Of a DNA stretch of 64,000 bases, positions 14,313 through 24,896 are shown in pieces (positions within the stretch are counted from its first letter, which is position 1; each line of letters starts with the position of its first letter). The stretch is from Staphylococcus durrellii. Lineage in GTDB: Bacteria > Bacillota > Bacilli > Staphylococcales > Staphylococcaceae. The position numbers and the translations under genes are program-made. The stretch lies in NCBI RefSeq assembly GCF_015594545.1, contig NZ_JADIIO010000001.1, forward strand, positions 1 through 64,000, in the 5' to 3' direction. The notes under the pieces are model-generated. The model was given only the letters and a program-made list of their open reading frames with translations, was not told the DNA's origin and made no database searches.

Positions 14313-15008
14313 ATGGCTTCACATTTAACTTTTAGGCAAGGTATCAAGGAATGTGTGCCTACATTATTAGGTTATGCTGGTGTGGGACTTTCTTTCGGTA
14401 TTGTTGCAGTAGCATCAAAATTTAGTCTTCTTGAAATTATTTTATTATGCTTACTCGTTTATGCTGGGGCAGCACAATTTATCATTTGTAGTTTAGTTAT
14501 TGCCGGTACGCCTATAACTGCAATAGTACTAACTACTTTTATCGTTAATTCTAGGATGTTCTTATTAAGTATGAGTTTGGCACCTAGATATAAAGATTAC
14601 GGTTGGCTCAATCGTTTAGGATTAGCGACTTTAGTCACTGATGAAACATTTGGCGTGGCAATAACGCCTCATTTAAAAGGGGAGCAAATAAACGATCGTT
14701 GGTTACATGGACTAAACTTAACGGCATATATATTTTGGACAATTTCGTGCATTGTAGGAGCGGTATTCGGGAAGTATATTCAAAACCCTGATGCCCTAGG
14801 TTTAGATTTTGCTATTACAGGTATGTTTATCTTTTTAGCAATCTCACAATTTGAAACAGTACAGCGTTCTCAAATAACTAAGTACATCGTATTGATTGTA
14901 TGTGTGATTGTTATGATGTTTTTATTTAGTTTAATTATGCCTACATATGTTGCAATTATTTTATCGTCTGTATTAGCTGCTACGTTAGGGGTGGTGATCA
15001 CCAAATGA
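14313..15008 (+). CDS. azlC: AzlC-family branched-chain amino acid exporter, large subunit
   Basis: A 231-aa integral membrane protein of the AzlC (LIV-E) family. The conserved N-terminal block FRQGIKECVPTLLGYAGVGLSFGIVA is followed by about six further hydrophobic segments, including LLVYAGAAQFI. AzlC works with the small AzlD protein, encoded immediately downstream with a 4-base overlap (ATGA). In B. subtilis the pair exports branched-chain amino acids and analogues such as 4-azaleucine. The start follows GGGAGG. Transport substrate here is inferred from the family only. Confidence 0.92.
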   Translation: MASHLTFRQGIKECVPTLLGYAGVGLSFGIVAVASKFSLLEIILLCLLVYAGAAQFIICSLVIAGTPITAIVLTTFIVNSRMFLLSMSLAPRYKDYGWLNRLGLATLVTDETFGVAITPHLKGEQINDRWLHGLNLTAYIFWTISCIVGAVFGKYIQNPDALGLDFAITGMFIFLAISQFETVQRSQITKYIVLIVCVIVMMFLFSLIMPTYVAIILSSVLAATLGVVITK

Positions 15009-15334
15009 GCACATCAATACATATGTTACTTATTATCGTTTTGTGTGGCGTAGTTACTTGGTTAACACGAGTCATTCCTTTTATGTTAATTACACGTGTT
15101 CACTTATCTGATAAGGTCGTACAGTGGTTATCTTTCATACCGATTACGTTGTTTACAGCGTTAATTATCGATGGTGTAATCGAGCAACATAGTGGTAAAT
15201 TCGGATATACAATTAATGTACCGTTTCTAGTAACAATCATACCAACGGTGATTGTGGCTTTTATCTCCAGAAGCCTCACAATAACAATTGTTGCCGGTAT
15301 TTTTATTATGGCGATCATACGTTTATTATTTTAA
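15005..15334 (+). CDS. azlD: AzlD-family small membrane subunit
   Basis: A 109-aa hydrophobic protein with four predicted membrane segments and the AzlD pattern (GVVTWLTRVIPFMLI near the N-terminus). It starts inside the end of azlC (ATGA overlap), indicating translational coupling and a two-component AzlCD exporter. No separate promoter is seen. Confidence 0.9.
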   Translation: MSTSIHMLLIIVLCGVVTWLTRVIPFMLITRVHLSDKVVQWLSFIPITLFTALIIDGVIEQHSGKFGYTINVPFLVTIIPTVIVAFISRSLTITIVAGIFIMAIIRLLF

Positions 15335-15435
15335 GCATTGAAGTAGTAAGCGTAATTCGTTAGAATAAAACTAATTAGAAAATTTTGACACTTATAAACA
15401 AAAGAATTCAACAAATACAATTTATAAATTAAATC

Positions 15436-15578
15436 AAATCTTATTTTGAGAAGCTAAGGGATTTGGCCCGTAGATGCTTCAGCAACCGACTATAATGGCA
15501 CGGTGCTAAAACCAACGATGATATTCGAATGATAAGTAAATCTTTAACCTTCTTACTTATATCGGGTAAGGGGTTTTT
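15436..15578 (+). promoter_or_regulatory. SAM-I riboswitch (S-box) with terminator
   Basis: The S-box core is easy to read: AAGCTAAGGGATTTGGCCC near 15451-15469, GATGCTTCAGCAACC near 15473-15487 and CACGGTGCTAAAACC near 15500-15514. A terminator hairpin (AACCTTCTTAC ... GTAAGGGGTT, then T6) ends at about 15578, 20 nt before the metX start. In this class S-adenosylmethionine binding promotes termination, so metX is expected to be on when methionine/SAM is scarce. Confidence 0.95.
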
Positions 15579-15599
15579 TAAGTTAGTAGGAGGTCGAAC

Positions 15600-16568
15600 A
15601 TGACAAATTACACTGTGGATACGTTAAAATTAGGACCATTTGAAACAGAATCAGGAGAAACAATTTCAAATTTAAAATTACGCTATGAACATGTAGGTTT
15701 CAAAGGGCAACCGCTTGTATTAGTGTGTCATGCTTTGACAGGCAACCATGTAACATACGGCACAGACGAAGATCACGGTTGGTGGCGCGAAATTATTGAT
15801 GGTGGTTATGTGCCGATTAATGATTATCAATTTTTGACATTTAACGTTATAGGTAGTCCTTTTGGCTCAAGTTCTGCATTAATAGATGATGATTTTCCTT
15901 CTAAACTTACATTAAGAGACGTAGTACGTGCGCTAGAATTAGGTATCCAGGCGTTAGGATACACGCACATAGATATATTAATCGGGGGTTCTCTCGGTGG
16001 TATGCAAGCACTGGAGTTATTATATAATAGAAAATTTGATGTTAAGAAGGCAGTTATACTTGCTGCTACAGATAAGACTTCTTCTTATAGCCGTGCCTTC
16101 AATGAAATTGCTCGACAATCTATTCAACTAGCTGGGAAAGAGGGCATGAGTATTGCGCGACAGTTAGGATTTTTAACTTATCGTTCATCGAAAAGTTACG
16201 ATAAACGATTTTCACCAGATCAAGTCGTTGCATATCAACGTCATCAAGGCGATAAATTTAAAGAAAACTTCAATAAGAATTGTTATTTAACACTGCTGGA
16301 TGTCTTGGACAGCCACGATATTGATAGGGGTCGCACTGATGTTAATGAAGTATTCAAATCTTTAGACACTAAAGTATTAACGATGGGCTTTACTGATGAT
16401 TTACTATATCCAGACGATTTAGTACGTGCAGTAGGTGAACGTTTTAAATACCATCGCCATTTCTTTGTTCCTGATAATGTAGGGCATGATGGATTCTTAC
16501 TTAACTTTAATGATTGGGCACCAAATTTATATCATTTCCTGAAAGTATCGCAGTTTAAACGTAAATAA
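15600..16568 (+). CDS. metX: Homoserine O-acetyltransferase (MetX-type)
   Basis: A 322-aa alpha/beta-hydrolase that acylates homoserine, the first committed step of methionine synthesis. Motifs seen are HALTGNHVT near residue 40 and the nucleophile elbow GGSLGGMQALE near residue 138. FTDDLLYPDD holds the catalytic Asp and VGHDGFLL the catalytic His near 300. The SAM riboswitch upstream independently supports a methionine role. It is somewhat shorter than proteobacterial MetX but matches the staphylococcal form. Acetyl versus succinyl donor choice cannot be proven from sequence alone. Confidence 0.92.
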   Translation: MTNYTVDTLKLGPFETESGETISNLKLRYEHVGFKGQPLVLVCHALTGNHVTYGTDEDHGWWREIIDGGYVPINDYQFLTFNVIGSPFGSSSALIDDDFPSKLTLRDVVRALELGIQALGYTHIDILIGGSLGGMQALELLYNRKFDVKKAVILAATDKTSSYSRAFNEIARQSIQLAGKEGMSIARQLGFLTYRSSKSYDKRFSPDQVVAYQRHQGDKFKENFNKNCYLTLLDVLDSHDIDRGRTDVNEVFKSLDTKVLTMGFTDDLLYPDDLVRAVGERFKYHRHFFVPDNVGHDGFLLNFNDWAPNLYHFLKVSQFKRK

Positions 16569-16583
16569 GATTAATAAATATAG

Positions 16584-16622
16584 CTCTAAATTTACGGTCA
16601 AATGTAGATTTAGAGTTTTTTA
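16584..16622 (+). terminator. Terminator after metX
   Basis: Stem CTCTAAAT / ATTTAGAG with a 16-nt loop followed by T6. Confidence 0.8.
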
Positions 16623-16762
16623 AGTGCGTATTAATCCAGACGTAACTTATCCTTAAGTCACTTTAAAAGGTGAAGCCTTCGTTTGAAGACATCAATAATT
16701 GTATAAAATTTCTAAAGAGGTTAGAATAGTAATACAGTCAAAAAGTATGGGAGTGGCAAAAT

Positions 16763-17674
16763 TTGTTTTCAAAAATTAAACCTAAAGCTACTATTTTGAG
16801 TATTATCTCACTCATTATTGTTGCTTTAGCCTTACATATATTACCGCCACTTGGTTTTGTATTATGTTTGTTTGCGACAATACCAGGCGTAGTCCTATGG
16901 CACAAATCTAAAGAATCATTTGGATTGGCCGCTGTAGTAACAGTAATTTTAACCACATTGTTAGGTAATATATTCGTATTAAGCGCGATGGTCTTAATAC
17001 TAATTATTAGTTTTTTAGTAGGCCAATTATTAAAAGAACGTACATCTAAAGAACGTATTTTATACGTAACGACAACATTCGTCAGTATTATTTCATTAAT
17101 CGCTTTTATGCTTTTGCAAGCGTTTAATAAAATACCGACAGTGAACACTTTAATGAAACCACTGAAAACTCAAATGTTACAAACAATGGAGCAAAGTGGT
17201 GTACAGAATGGCTACGAAAATACAATAGGAGAAGGCTTCCGTCAATTAGCGGTTCAACTACCGAGCTACGTTATTATAACGATATTTCTACTTATTTTAA
17301 TTAATCTAATTGTTACATTTCCGATATTACGCAAATTCAAAGTAGCTACACCAGTATTCAAGCCCTTATTTGCTTGGCAAATGAATAAAATTTTACTTAT
17401 TCTATACGTGATTACACTGTTATGTGTTATGTTTGCGTCTAAAGCGGGTACTTTCCAAAGTATCGTATTGAATTTTGAAATTGTGTTATCATTATGTATG
17501 TATTTACAAGGGTTAAGTTTAATACATTTCTTTGGGAAAGCGAAGGCAATGCCTAGAGCTTTAATCCTCGTTTTAATGGTTATAGGGACAATTATAACGC
17601 CATTTACACATATTGTAGTTTTAATAGGGTTTATTGATTTAGCATTTAATTTAAAAGGTATCATTAAAAAATAA
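16763..17674 (+). CDS. DUF2232 (YybS-like) membrane protein
   Basis: A 303-aa, highly hydrophobic protein with about eight membrane segments, of the DUF2232/YybS family conserved upstream of gdpP in Bacilli. It starts at a TTG (MFSKIKPKAT) behind GGGAGTGG. Members resemble energy-coupling (ECF S-component-like) membrane proteins, but no substrate is established. It lies only 15 bp before gdpP and probably shares its transcript with gdpP-rplI-dnaB. Confidence 0.88.
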   Translation: MFSKIKPKATILSIISLIIVALALHILPPLGFVLCLFATIPGVVLWHKSKESFGLAAVVTVILTTLLGNIFVLSAMVLILIISFLVGQLLKERTSKERILYVTTTFVSIISLIAFMLLQAFNKIPTVNTLMKPLKTQMLQTMEQSGVQNGYENTIGEGFRQLAVQLPSYVIITIFLLILINLIVTFPILRKFKVATPVFKPLFAWQMNKILLILYVITLLCVMFASKAGTFQSIVLNFEIVLSLCMYLQGLSLIHFFGKAKAMPRALILVLMVIGTIITPFTHIVVLIGFIDLAFNLKGIIKK

Positions 17675-17689
17675 TGTGAGGTGGACAAA

Positions 17690-19654
17690 ATGAACCGTCA
17701 ATCCACTAAAAAAGCATTAGTTTTACCATTTATCATTATGGCAATTACGGCACTTGTTTTAGTCGCGGTATGGTTTATTTTTAATCAACTCATTGCCGGT
17801 ATCGCTACTGCAATTTTGATAGTCGTAATTATTATTGCTGCTCTAATGGTAAGGCAAGCTTTGCAAAAGATGGACAACTATGTTGATAATTTGAGCGGAC
17901 ACATATCGGCCGGTAGTAATCGGGCAATTAAAAATTTACCTATTGGTATGGTAGTCATTGATGAAAATGAAAATATTGAATGGATGAACCAATTCATGTC
18001 TGAACGTTTGGATCGTAATGTAATTTCAGATCCAGTAAATGAAGTTTATCCTAATATATTGAAGCAATTAGAAAAAACTGAAGAAATTGATATAGAGGAT
18101 AGAAATTATCACTATCGCGTTAGATATTCTGAAAATGAACATATTTTATATTTCTTTGATATAACTGAAGAAGTTCGTATTAATGAGTTATATAATGAAT
18201 CAAAACCAATCATCGCCACGTTATTTTTAGATAACTACGATGAAATCACTCAAAATATGAACGATACTCAGCGTTCGGAAATTAATTCTATGGTAACACG
18301 AGTAATCAGTCGTTGGGCAACTGAATACGACATTTACTTTAAGCGTTACAGTACTGATCAATTCGTTGCATATTTAAATCAACACATATTAGATGAAATT
18401 GAAGATTCAAACTTTAATATTTTAAGTCAGTTAAGAGAAAAAAGTGTTGGTTATAGAGCACAACTTACATTAAGTATTGGCGTCGGTGAGGGTTCTGATA
18501 GTCTTATCGACCTTGGTGAACTATCTCAATCTGGTCTAGATTTAGCTTTAGGTCGTGGTGGTGACCAAGTAGCGATTAAAAACCAAAACGGTAACGTACG
18601 TTTTTATGGCGGTAAGACTGACCCAATGGAAAAACGTACACGTGTTAGAGCACGCGTAATATCACATGCACTTAAGGATATCCTTATGGAAGGCGATAAA
18701 GTTATTATTATGGGACATAAACGTCCTGATTTAGATGCTATTGGTGCAGCTATTGGGGTGTCACGCTTTGCGATGATGAACAATTTGGATGCACATATTG
18801 TATTAAATGATTCAGATATCGATCCAACACTACGCCGTGTAATGGATTCTATCGATGAAAAACCTGAACTCAAAGAACGCTTTATTTCTTCTGAAGAAGC
18901 ATGGGATAATATGACCTCAAGGACGACTGTTGTCATTGTCGATACACATAAACCTGAAATGGTTATAGATGAAGACATTTTAAACAAAGCAAATAGAAAA
19001 GTAGTTATTGATCACCATAGACGTGGGGAAAGCTTTGTTTCTAGTCCATTACTCGTTTACATGGAACCATATGCTAGTTCGACAGCAGAACTTGTTACAG
19101 AACTATTAGAATATCAACCAACGGAACAACGTTTAACACGTTTAGAATCAACAGTAATGTTCGCAGGTATTATTGTCGATACGCGTAACTTTACTTTACG
19201 TACTGGTTCCAGAACATTTGATGCAGCAAGTTATTTACGTGCGCATGGTGCTGACACAATTTTAACGCAGCACTTCTTGAAAGATGATATCGATACGTAT
19301 ATTAATCGGACAGAATTAATTCGTACGGTCGAATTACAAGATAACGGTGTCGCCATTGCTCATGGTCCAGACGATAAAATATACCATCCCGTTACGGTTG
19401 CACAAGCTGCGGATGAGTTGTTAAGTTTAGATGGTGTAGAGGCATCTTATGTGGTTGCTAGAAGAGAAGATTCTCTAGTAGGTATGTCTGCCCGCTCACT
19501 TGGTGCGATTAACGTACAATTAACAATGGAAGCGCTCGGCGGTGGAGGCCATTTAACAAATGCTGCCACTCAACTTAAAGATGTGACCGTTGAAGAAGCG
19601 ATTGAACAATTACAACAAGCAATAACAGAACAAATGAGTAGGAGTGAAAATTGA
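17690..19654 (+). CDS. gdpP: Cyclic-di-AMP phosphodiesterase GdpP
   Basis: GdpP, 654 aa, degrades c-di-AMP to pApA and so tunes cell-wall, osmotic and beta-lactam responses. Domain order is two N-terminal membrane helices (about 10-55), a PAS domain, a degenerate GGDEF (LSIGVGEG in place of the active site), then DHH/DHHA1. The DHH domain has [12 protein letters not shown] near 345 and IDHHRRGES near 443; the DHHA1 glycine loop is [11 protein letters not shown] near 620. All metal-binding motifs look intact. I chose ATG 17690 (MNRQSTKK), behind TGAGGTGG. Its stop overlaps the rplI start. Confidence 0.97.
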   Translation: MNRQSTKKALVLPFIIMAITALVLVAVWFIFNQLIAGIATAILIVVIIIAALMVRQALQKMDNYVDNLSGHISAGSNRAIKNLPIGMVVIDENENIEWMNQFMSERLDRNVISDPVNEVYPNILKQLEKTEEIDIEDRNYHYRVRYSENEHILYFFDITEEVRINELYNESKPIIATLFLDNYDEITQNMNDTQRSEINSMVTRVISRWATEYDIYFKRYSTDQFVAYLNQHILDEIEDSNFNILSQLREKSVGYRAQLTLSIGVGEGSDSLIDLGELSQSGLDLALGRGGDQVAIKNQNGNVRFYGGKTDPMEKRTRVRARVISHALKDILMEGDKVIIMGHKRPDLDAIGAAIGVSRFAMMNNLDAHIVLNDSDIDPTLRRVMDSIDEKPELKERFISSEEAWDNMTSRTTVVIVDTHKPEMVIDEDILNKANRKVVIDHHRRGESFVSSPLLVYMEPYASSTAELVTELLEYQPTEQRLTRLESTVMFAGIIVDTRNFTLRTGSRTFDAASYLRAHGADTILTQHFLKDDIDTYINRTELIRTVELQDNGVAIAHGPDDKIYHPVTVAQAADELLSLDGVEASYVVARREDSLVGMSARSLGAINVQLTMEALGGGGHLTNAATQLKDVTVEEAIEQLQQAITEQMSRSEN

Positions 19655-20100
19655 TGAAAGTAATATTCACACAAAACGTTAAAGGTAAAGGTAATAAAGG
19701 CGAAATCAAAGACGTACCAGTAGGTTATGCAAATAACTACCTTATAAAAAATAAGTTAGCTGTCGAAGCAACACCAGGTAACCTTAAGCAATTAGAACAA
19801 CAAGAAAAAGCAGCTAAAGCAGAACGTCAAAAAGAAATTGATGAAGCGACTCAACTTAAATCAAAATTAGCTGACCTTGAAGTGGAAGTCTCAGCTAAAA
19901 CTGGTGAAGGTGGTAAATTATTCGGTTCTGTTAGCACGAAGCAAATTGCACAAGCTTTGCAAGAGCAACATGACATTAAAATTGATAAACGTAAAATGGA
20001 TTTACCAAGTGGTATCCATGCATTGGGTTATACAAATGTGCCGGTTAAATTAGATAAAGAAGTTGAAGGTACTATTCGTGTACACACAATCGAACAATAA
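19654..20100 (+). CDS. rplI: 50S ribosomal protein L9
   Basis: L9, 148 aa: N-terminal rRNA-binding domain ([25 protein letters not shown]), long connecting helix (about 45-75) and C-terminal domain containing [13 protein letters not shown]. The ATG at 19654 shares a base with the gdpP stop TGA, so translation is coupled. Length and sequence are typical of staphylococci. Confidence 0.98.
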   Translation: MKVIFTQNVKGKGNKGEIKDVPVGYANNYLIKNKLAVEATPGNLKQLEQQEKAAKAERQKEIDEATQLKSKLADLEVEVSAKTGEGGKLFGSVSTKQIAQALQEQHDIKIDKRKMDLPSGIHALGYTNVPVKLDKEVEGTIRVHTIEQ

Positions 20101-20130
20101 TTATGGATTGAAATATGAGGTGTAGTCGAC

Positions 20131-21531
20131 ATGGATGGAATGTATGAACAAAATCAAATGCCCCATAGTAATGAGGCTGAACAATCTGTCTTAGGTGCCA
20201 TTATCATTGATCCGGAATTAGTAAACTCAACTCAGGAAGTATTACTTCCTGAGTCATTTTATAGGGGCGCACATCAACATATCTTCCGTGCAATGATGAA
20301 TTTAAATGAAGATAATAATGAAATTGATGTTGTTACTATAATGGATCAGCTGTCACAAGAAGGACGCTTGAGTGAAGCGGGTGGTCCTCAATACTTAGCA
20401 GAATTAACTAATAATGTGCCAACAACACGAAATGTGCAATATTATACGGATATTGTTTTTAAGCATGCCTTAAAACGTAAACTAATACAGGCAGCAGATA
20501 GTATTGCAAACGATGGTTATAATGATGAACTTGAACTAGATACAATTCTTAACGATGCTGAACGTCGTATTCTTGAACTATCTTCTACACGTGAAAGTGA
20601 TGGATTTAAAGATATTCGTGACGTGTTAGGCGATGTATATGAAAATGCAGAATTGCTCGATCAGAATAGCGGTCAAACGCCAGGTATTCCTACTGGTTAT
20701 CGTGATTTAGACCAGATGACGGCAGGTTTTAACCGTAACGATTTAATCATTTTAGCGGCGCGTCCTTCTGTTGGTAAGACTGCCTTCGCTCTTAATATCG
20801 CGCAAAAAGTTGCGACACACGAAGATCACTTTTCGGTTGGTATCTTCTCCCTCGAGATGGGTGCAGACCAACTAGCGACACGTATGATTTGTAGTTCGGG
20901 TAATGTGGATTCTAACCGTCTGCGTACTGGTACAATGACGGAAGAAGATTGGAATAGATTTACTATTGCAGTAGGTAAATTATCGCGTACAAAAATATTT
21001 ATCGATGATACGCCAGGTATACGTATCACAGACATTCGTTCTAAATGTCGTCGCCTAAAACAAGAACATGGTTTAGACATGATTGTTATTGACTATTTAC
21101 AGCTTATTCAAGGCAGTGGGTCACGTTTTTCAGATAATCGTCAACAAGAAGTATCTGAAATTTCACGTACTTTGAAGGCGATAGCCAGAGAATTAGAATG
21201 TCCTGTTATTGCATTGAGTCAGTTATCTCGTGGTGTAGAGCAACGTCAAGATAAACGTCCAATGATGAGTGATATTCGTGAGTCAGGTTCTATCGAGCAA
21301 GATGCCGACATCGTTGCCTTCTTATATCGTGACGACTACTATAATCGTGGTGAGGAAGATGAAGATGACGACGATGCTGGTTTTGAACCACAAACGAACG
21401 ATGAGAACGGTGAAATTGAAATCATTATTGCTAAACAACGTAATGGCCCTACAGGAACGGTAAAATTACATTTCATGAAACAATACAATAAATTTACAGA
21501 TATTGATTACGCGCATGCAGATTTTGGATAA
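20131..21531 (+). CDS. dnaB: Replicative DNA helicase DnaB (DnaC of B. subtilis)
   Basis: The hexameric replication-fork helicase, 466 aa. The N-terminal domain (EAEQSVLGAIIIDPEL) is followed by a RecA-like motor with Walker A AARPSVGKTAFALN near 208-220, Walker B MIVIDYLQLI near 315 and IALSQLSRGVEQR near 360. A short acidic insert (GEEDEDDDDAGFEP) precedes the C-terminal motif, as in S. aureus. It follows rplI by 30 bp in the same operon and is ended by a strong terminator. Confidence 0.98.
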   Translation: MDGMYEQNQMPHSNEAEQSVLGAIIIDPELVNSTQEVLLPESFYRGAHQHIFRAMMNLNEDNNEIDVVTIMDQLSQEGRLSEAGGPQYLAELTNNVPTTRNVQYYTDIVFKHALKRKLIQAADSIANDGYNDELELDTILNDAERRILELSSTRESDGFKDIRDVLGDVYENAELLDQNSGQTPGIPTGYRDLDQMTAGFNRNDLIILAARPSVGKTAFALNIAQKVATHEDHFSVGIFSLEMGADQLATRMICSSGNVDSNRLRTGTMTEEDWNRFTIAVGKLSRTKIFIDDTPGIRITDIRSKCRRLKQEHGLDMIVIDYLQLIQGSGSRFSDNRQQEVSEISRTLKAIARELECPVIALSQLSRGVEQRQDKRPMMSDIRESGSIEQDADIVAFLYRDDYYNRGEEDEDDDDAGFEPQTNDENGEIEIIIAKQRNGPTGTVKLHFMKQYNKFTDIDYAHADFG

Positions 21532-21549
21532 TTAAATAAAAAATATTTC

Positions 21550-21589
21550 CGTACGATAAACTATATTTTTGCTTTATCGTACGTTTTTT
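21550..21589 (+). terminator. Terminator after dnaB
   Basis: Perfect 11-bp stem CGTACGATAAA / TTTATCGTACG followed by T6. Confidence 0.9.
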
Positions 21590-21732
21590 GAGTGGTTTTG
21601 GAGTTGTGCTTGATATGGAAGTATGTATTAAATATTTAATGCAACTTACCTTTAAAAGCTGTTAAAACAACGCTTTGAAGGGGTGAAACAACATGTTATA
21701 AAGAAACAAAAATTTAGAATGTGCCCAATTTT

Positions 21733-21746
21733 AATGTTCGATTTTT
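21733..21746 (-). promoter_or_regulatory. Possible PurR box upstream of purA
   Basis: The minus strand reads AAAAATCGAACATT, close to the PurBox consensus AWWWCCGAACWWT. It lies 70 bp upstream of purA, a known PurR target in Firmicutes. I did not find a convincing second box in the expected inverted spacing, so this remains a candidate. Confidence 0.4.
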
Positions 21747-21815
21747 GTTTGCATTATTACTATTCTATTGGTAGAATACTTAATGGTTAATTGAGAAAAA
21801 CTTGGAGGTGCTCAT

Positions 21816-23105
21816 ATGTCATCAATCGTAGTCGTTGGGACACAATGGGGAGACGAAGGTAAAGGTAAAATTACAGATTTCTTAGCAGAACAAGCAGATG
21901 TTATTGCACGTTTTTCAGGTGGAAATAACGCAGGTCACACGATTAAGTTTGACGGAGAAACTTATAAATTACACTTAGTACCATCTGGTATCTTTTATAA
22001 AGATAAATTAGCAGTAATTGGTAATGGTGTAGTAGTAGATCCAGTCGCATTATTAAAAGAGTTAGATGGCCTAAATGACAGAGGAGTTTCTACTGATAAT
22101 TTACGTATTTCAAATCGTGCGCAAGTTATTTTACCTTATCATGTAAAACAAGATGAATATGAAGAGGAGCGCCGTGGAGACAATAAAATAGGCACAACTA
22201 AAAAAGGTATCGGACCTGCTTATGTAGATAAAGCACAACGTATCGGTATCCGTGTCGCAGATTTATTAAACAAAGAAACGTTTGAAACACGTTTGAAAGA
22301 AAATATTGAATATAAAGGTGCATATTTCAAAGGTATGTTTGGAAAAGATTGCCCATCATTCGATGAAATCTTTGAAGAATATTATGCTGCTGGTCAACGT
22401 TTAGCACCTTTCGTTACAGACACAGCTAAAGTATTAGATGATGCATTCGTTGCAGATGAAAAAGTATTATTTGAAGGTGCTCAAGGTGTAATGTTAGATA
22501 TTGATCATGGTACATATCCATTCGTAACATCAAGTAACCCAGTTGCTGGTAACGTTACAGTTGGTGGAGGTGTAGGTCCTACATTTGTATCTAAAGTTAT
22601 TGGTGTATGTAAAGCGTATACTTCTCGTGTGGGTGACGGGCCGTTCCCTACAGAATTGTTTGATGCTGATGGGGATCACATTCGTGAAGTTGGCCGTGAA
22701 TATGGTACAACTACAGGACGTCCTCGTCGTGTAGGTTGGTTTGACTCAGTTGTATTACGTCATTCTCGTCGTGCAAGTGGTATCACTGACCTTTCAATTA
22801 ACTCTATCGATGTGTTAACTGGTTTAGATACTGTGAAAATATGTACTGCTTATGAGTTAGATGGTAAAGAAATCACTGAATATCCAGCTAACTTAAATGA
22901 GTTACAACGTTGCAAACCAATTTTTGAAGAACTACCTGGTTGGACTGAAGATGTTACAAGTTGCCGTACTTTAGATGAACTACCAGACAACGCACGTAAC
23001 TATTTGGAACGTATTTCTGAACTATGTAACGTACGTATTTCTATCTTCTCAGTCGGTCCTGACCGTAATCAAACAAACTTACTTCAACCTCTATGGGAAA
23101 AATAA
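21816..23105 (+). CDS. purA: Adenylosuccinate synthetase
   Basis: PurA, 429 aa, joins IMP and aspartate using GTP on the way to AMP. The GTP-binding loop [14 protein letters not shown] is at residues 8-21, and the family blocks [39 protein letters not shown] and [13 protein letters not shown] are all intact. The start follows TTGGAGGTG. Transcription ends at a strong bidirectional terminator shared with the opposing glycosyltransferase gene. Confidence 0.98.
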   Translation: MSSIVVVGTQWGDEGKGKITDFLAEQADVIARFSGGNNAGHTIKFDGETYKLHLVPSGIFYKDKLAVIGNGVVVDPVALLKELDGLNDRGVSTDNLRISNRAQVILPYHVKQDEYEEERRGDNKIGTTKKGIGPAYVDKAQRIGIRVADLLNKETFETRLKENIEYKGAYFKGMFGKDCPSFDEIFEEYYAAGQRLAPFVTDTAKVLDDAFVADEKVLFEGAQGVMLDIDHGTYPFVTSSNPVAGNVTVGGGVGPTFVSKVIGVCKAYTSRVGDGPFPTELFDADGDHIREVGREYGTTTGRPRRVGWFDSVVLRHSRRASGITDLSINSIDVLTGLDTVKICTAYELDGKEITEYPANLNELQRCKPIFEELPGWTEDVTSCRTLDELPDNARNYLERISELCNVRISIFSVGPDRNQTNLLQPLWEK

Positions 23106-23123
23106 GTTTTAGCTAATATAAAG

Positions 23124-23164
23124 AACCCTGTAAATGACGTCTAGTGGCGCATTTACAGGGTTTT
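23124..23164. terminator. Bidirectional terminator between purA and glycosyltransferase gene
   Basis: Stem AACCCTGTAAATG / CATTTACAGGGTT with a 13-nt loop, T-rich on one side and A-rich on the other, between convergent genes. Confidence 0.88.
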
Positions 23165-23173
23165 ATTATGTTA

Positions 23174-24379
23174 TTAGCAATGTTTATAGCGAAAGTCTAA
23201 AATAGCTTGTGCGCCAATCTCATAACCTGGTTCAGTATGAGATTGAACGTTTTTAACTTTTTCGATATTTTGTTGGTAAGTTAGTCGATTGGCTAACATT
23301 TCTTCTACAGTGTTACTTAAGTGTTCGGCATTAATCACATTAGCATCTAATTGCTGTCCGATTTTTAAATTTTCAATTTGATGTGCTACGACTGGTTGAT
23401 CTGCACTTTGAGGAAATGCAAGTAATGGTACATTTAACATAATGGCCTCGTTCGTACTATTCATACCAGCATGAGTTAAAAAGAGGTCGGCATGTTTTAG
23501 CACTTCGACCTGTGGTACATAGTCTTTAATAATGACGTTGTCTGGTATCATCTCAAAATCTTCAGCTTTATTCGTCTTGCCAATTGAAACGATAACTGTC
23601 GCATTAATATTATTGAGTGCAGAAAAACATTTGTTGAAAAAGGCTACATTTTGATTAAATATAGTTCCTAATGAAACGTAAATGATAGGACGGTCTTTGT
23701 TAATATTATCCATAAAACCTGTAGGCTGAGGTGGTAATATTGAAGGTCCGACAAAATTAAATTTGGTGTTATCGAATGCATCATATTCAAGTTGGAATCC
23801 TTTTGTTACGAATGAAATGTTAAAGTCGCCAGGGTTGTTCATGACTTCGTGGCGTGATGGTACTTTTACGTCGTATGTTTGCTCAACATGCTCTTTTAAT
23901 GTATCAAATACGAGATTTGCGGATTCGAGTTCATCTTGGTCTAGTTTTGAAGCCATAAAGTCTGTGAAACTATCAAACATAGGTTTAGTTTTAGCAAATG
24001 ATGTAATCGCTGAAACGGTTGGAATATTAAGTTTTTGAGCGATTAAATAGCCACAACCAAACATTGAATCATGGATTAAGTAATCATAGTGCTCGTCTTT
24101 AGTTTCTTCTAATATTTGAGGCATGATAACATCCGCAGTTTTTAATAAACCGTTAATAACGTGAAATAAATGCTTTAATCCAAAAGAAGTAAAGGCGGAT
24201 ACTATTTTATCAGTAGATATAGTGCGAATTTCTACACCAGTATCTTTAAATTTATCTACATATTGGTCGCCCATATAGTATACGACTTCTTCTCCTCGAT
24301 CTACCAATGCTTTGCACAACGCGATATTGGGATTGATATGGCCTTCTGAACCGGTATTTATGAATAAAACTTTTGCCAT
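23174..24379 (-). CDS. MGT-family (UGT-like) glycosyltransferase
   Basis: A 401-aa GT-B fold transferase of the macrolide-glycosyltransferase/YjiC group. The N-terminus MAKVLFINTGSEGHINPNIAL is the acceptor-domain start. The C-terminal donor loop FLTHAGMNSTNEAIMLNVPL, then FPQSADQPVVA (about 295-330), is the UDP-sugar binding signature. Family members glucosylate macrolides, flavonoids or other hydrophobic acceptors, sometimes giving self-protection. It is a single gene with an AGGAGGC ribosome binding site, inserted between purA and the tRNA pair where the core order has no such gene. Acceptor unknown; drug inactivation is possible but unproven. Confidence 0.85.
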   Translation of the reverse strand: MAKVLFINTGSEGHINPNIALCKALVDRGEEVVYYMGDQYVDKFKDTGVEIRTISTDKIVSAFTSFGLKHLFHVINGLLKTADVIMPQILEETKDEHYDYLIHDSMFGCGYLIAQKLNIPTVSAITSFAKTKPMFDSFTDFMASKLDQDELESANLVFDTLKEHVEQTYDVKVPSRHEVMNNPGDFNISFVTKGFQLEYDAFDNTKFNFVGPSILPPQPTGFMDNINKDRPIIYVSLGTIFNQNVAFFNKCFSALNNINATVIVSIGKTNKAEDFEMIPDNVIIKDYVPQVEVLKHADLFLTHAGMNSTNEAIMLNVPLLAFPQSADQPVVAHQIENLKIGQQLDANVINAEHLSNTVEEMLANRLTYQQNIEKVKNVQSHTEPGYEIGAQAILDFRYKHC

Positions 24380-24551
24380 TGATAATGCCTCCTATGATGT
24401 AATATTCAATAATTCTATCAAATATTATTGAAAACAAAAAATATTTTAATATTATTAATTTGTTTTTCAACGTTAAATTCGACCTTAATCCAAAAGGAAC
24501 CTCTAACGTAAGTCAGTCAGAGGTTTGTCAGTGGGGAAGTCTACTCTACGA

Positions 24552-24896
24552 TTAATGTGATAGTATTTCTATCATAAAATTACCTGGCGCTTTAACATAA
24601 AAAGTATATCCGTGAGGGGTTTGTTTTGGGGAAGGAGCTTTATGGCCATCAGCTTTAATACGGGCATGTATTTTATCTACATCTGACGTTGAAGGTTGAG
24701 GAAAACCGACATGGAAAGATTTAGGGTATGTTACGTTAGCACCTTGCATTAAAGTTAAAATAAAACCTTCAGGACTGATTAAAACTTCCGGATTGCCACC
24801 TTTCTCAGTTTTCATATCAAAATCAAAATACGTTAAAAAGAAATCACGTGTTGGGGCTATTTCTTCTACTGTTAAATTCAAATGTTTTAACTCCAT
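24552..24896 (-). CDS. VOC (glyoxalase/bleomycin-resistance) family protein
   Basis: A 114-aa single-module protein of the vicinal oxygen chelate superfamily. It starts MELKHLNLTVEEIAPTRDFF (first beta-alpha unit with a metal-type His), and the second half ends in GYTFYVKAPGNFMIEILSH with a candidate Glu ligand. Such proteins include lactoylglutathione lyases, fosfomycin/bleomycin resistance proteins and dioxygenases, and the sequence alone does not choose among them. A clean AGGAGG lies upstream. It is separated from the glycosyltransferase by 172 bp and may or may not share its transcript. Confidence 0.82.
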   Translation of the reverse strand: MELKHLNLTVEEIAPTRDFFLTYFDFDMKTEKGGNPEVLISPEGFILTLMQGANVTYPKSFHVGFPQPSTSDVDKIHARIKADGHKAPSPKQTPHGYTFYVKAPGNFMIEILSH

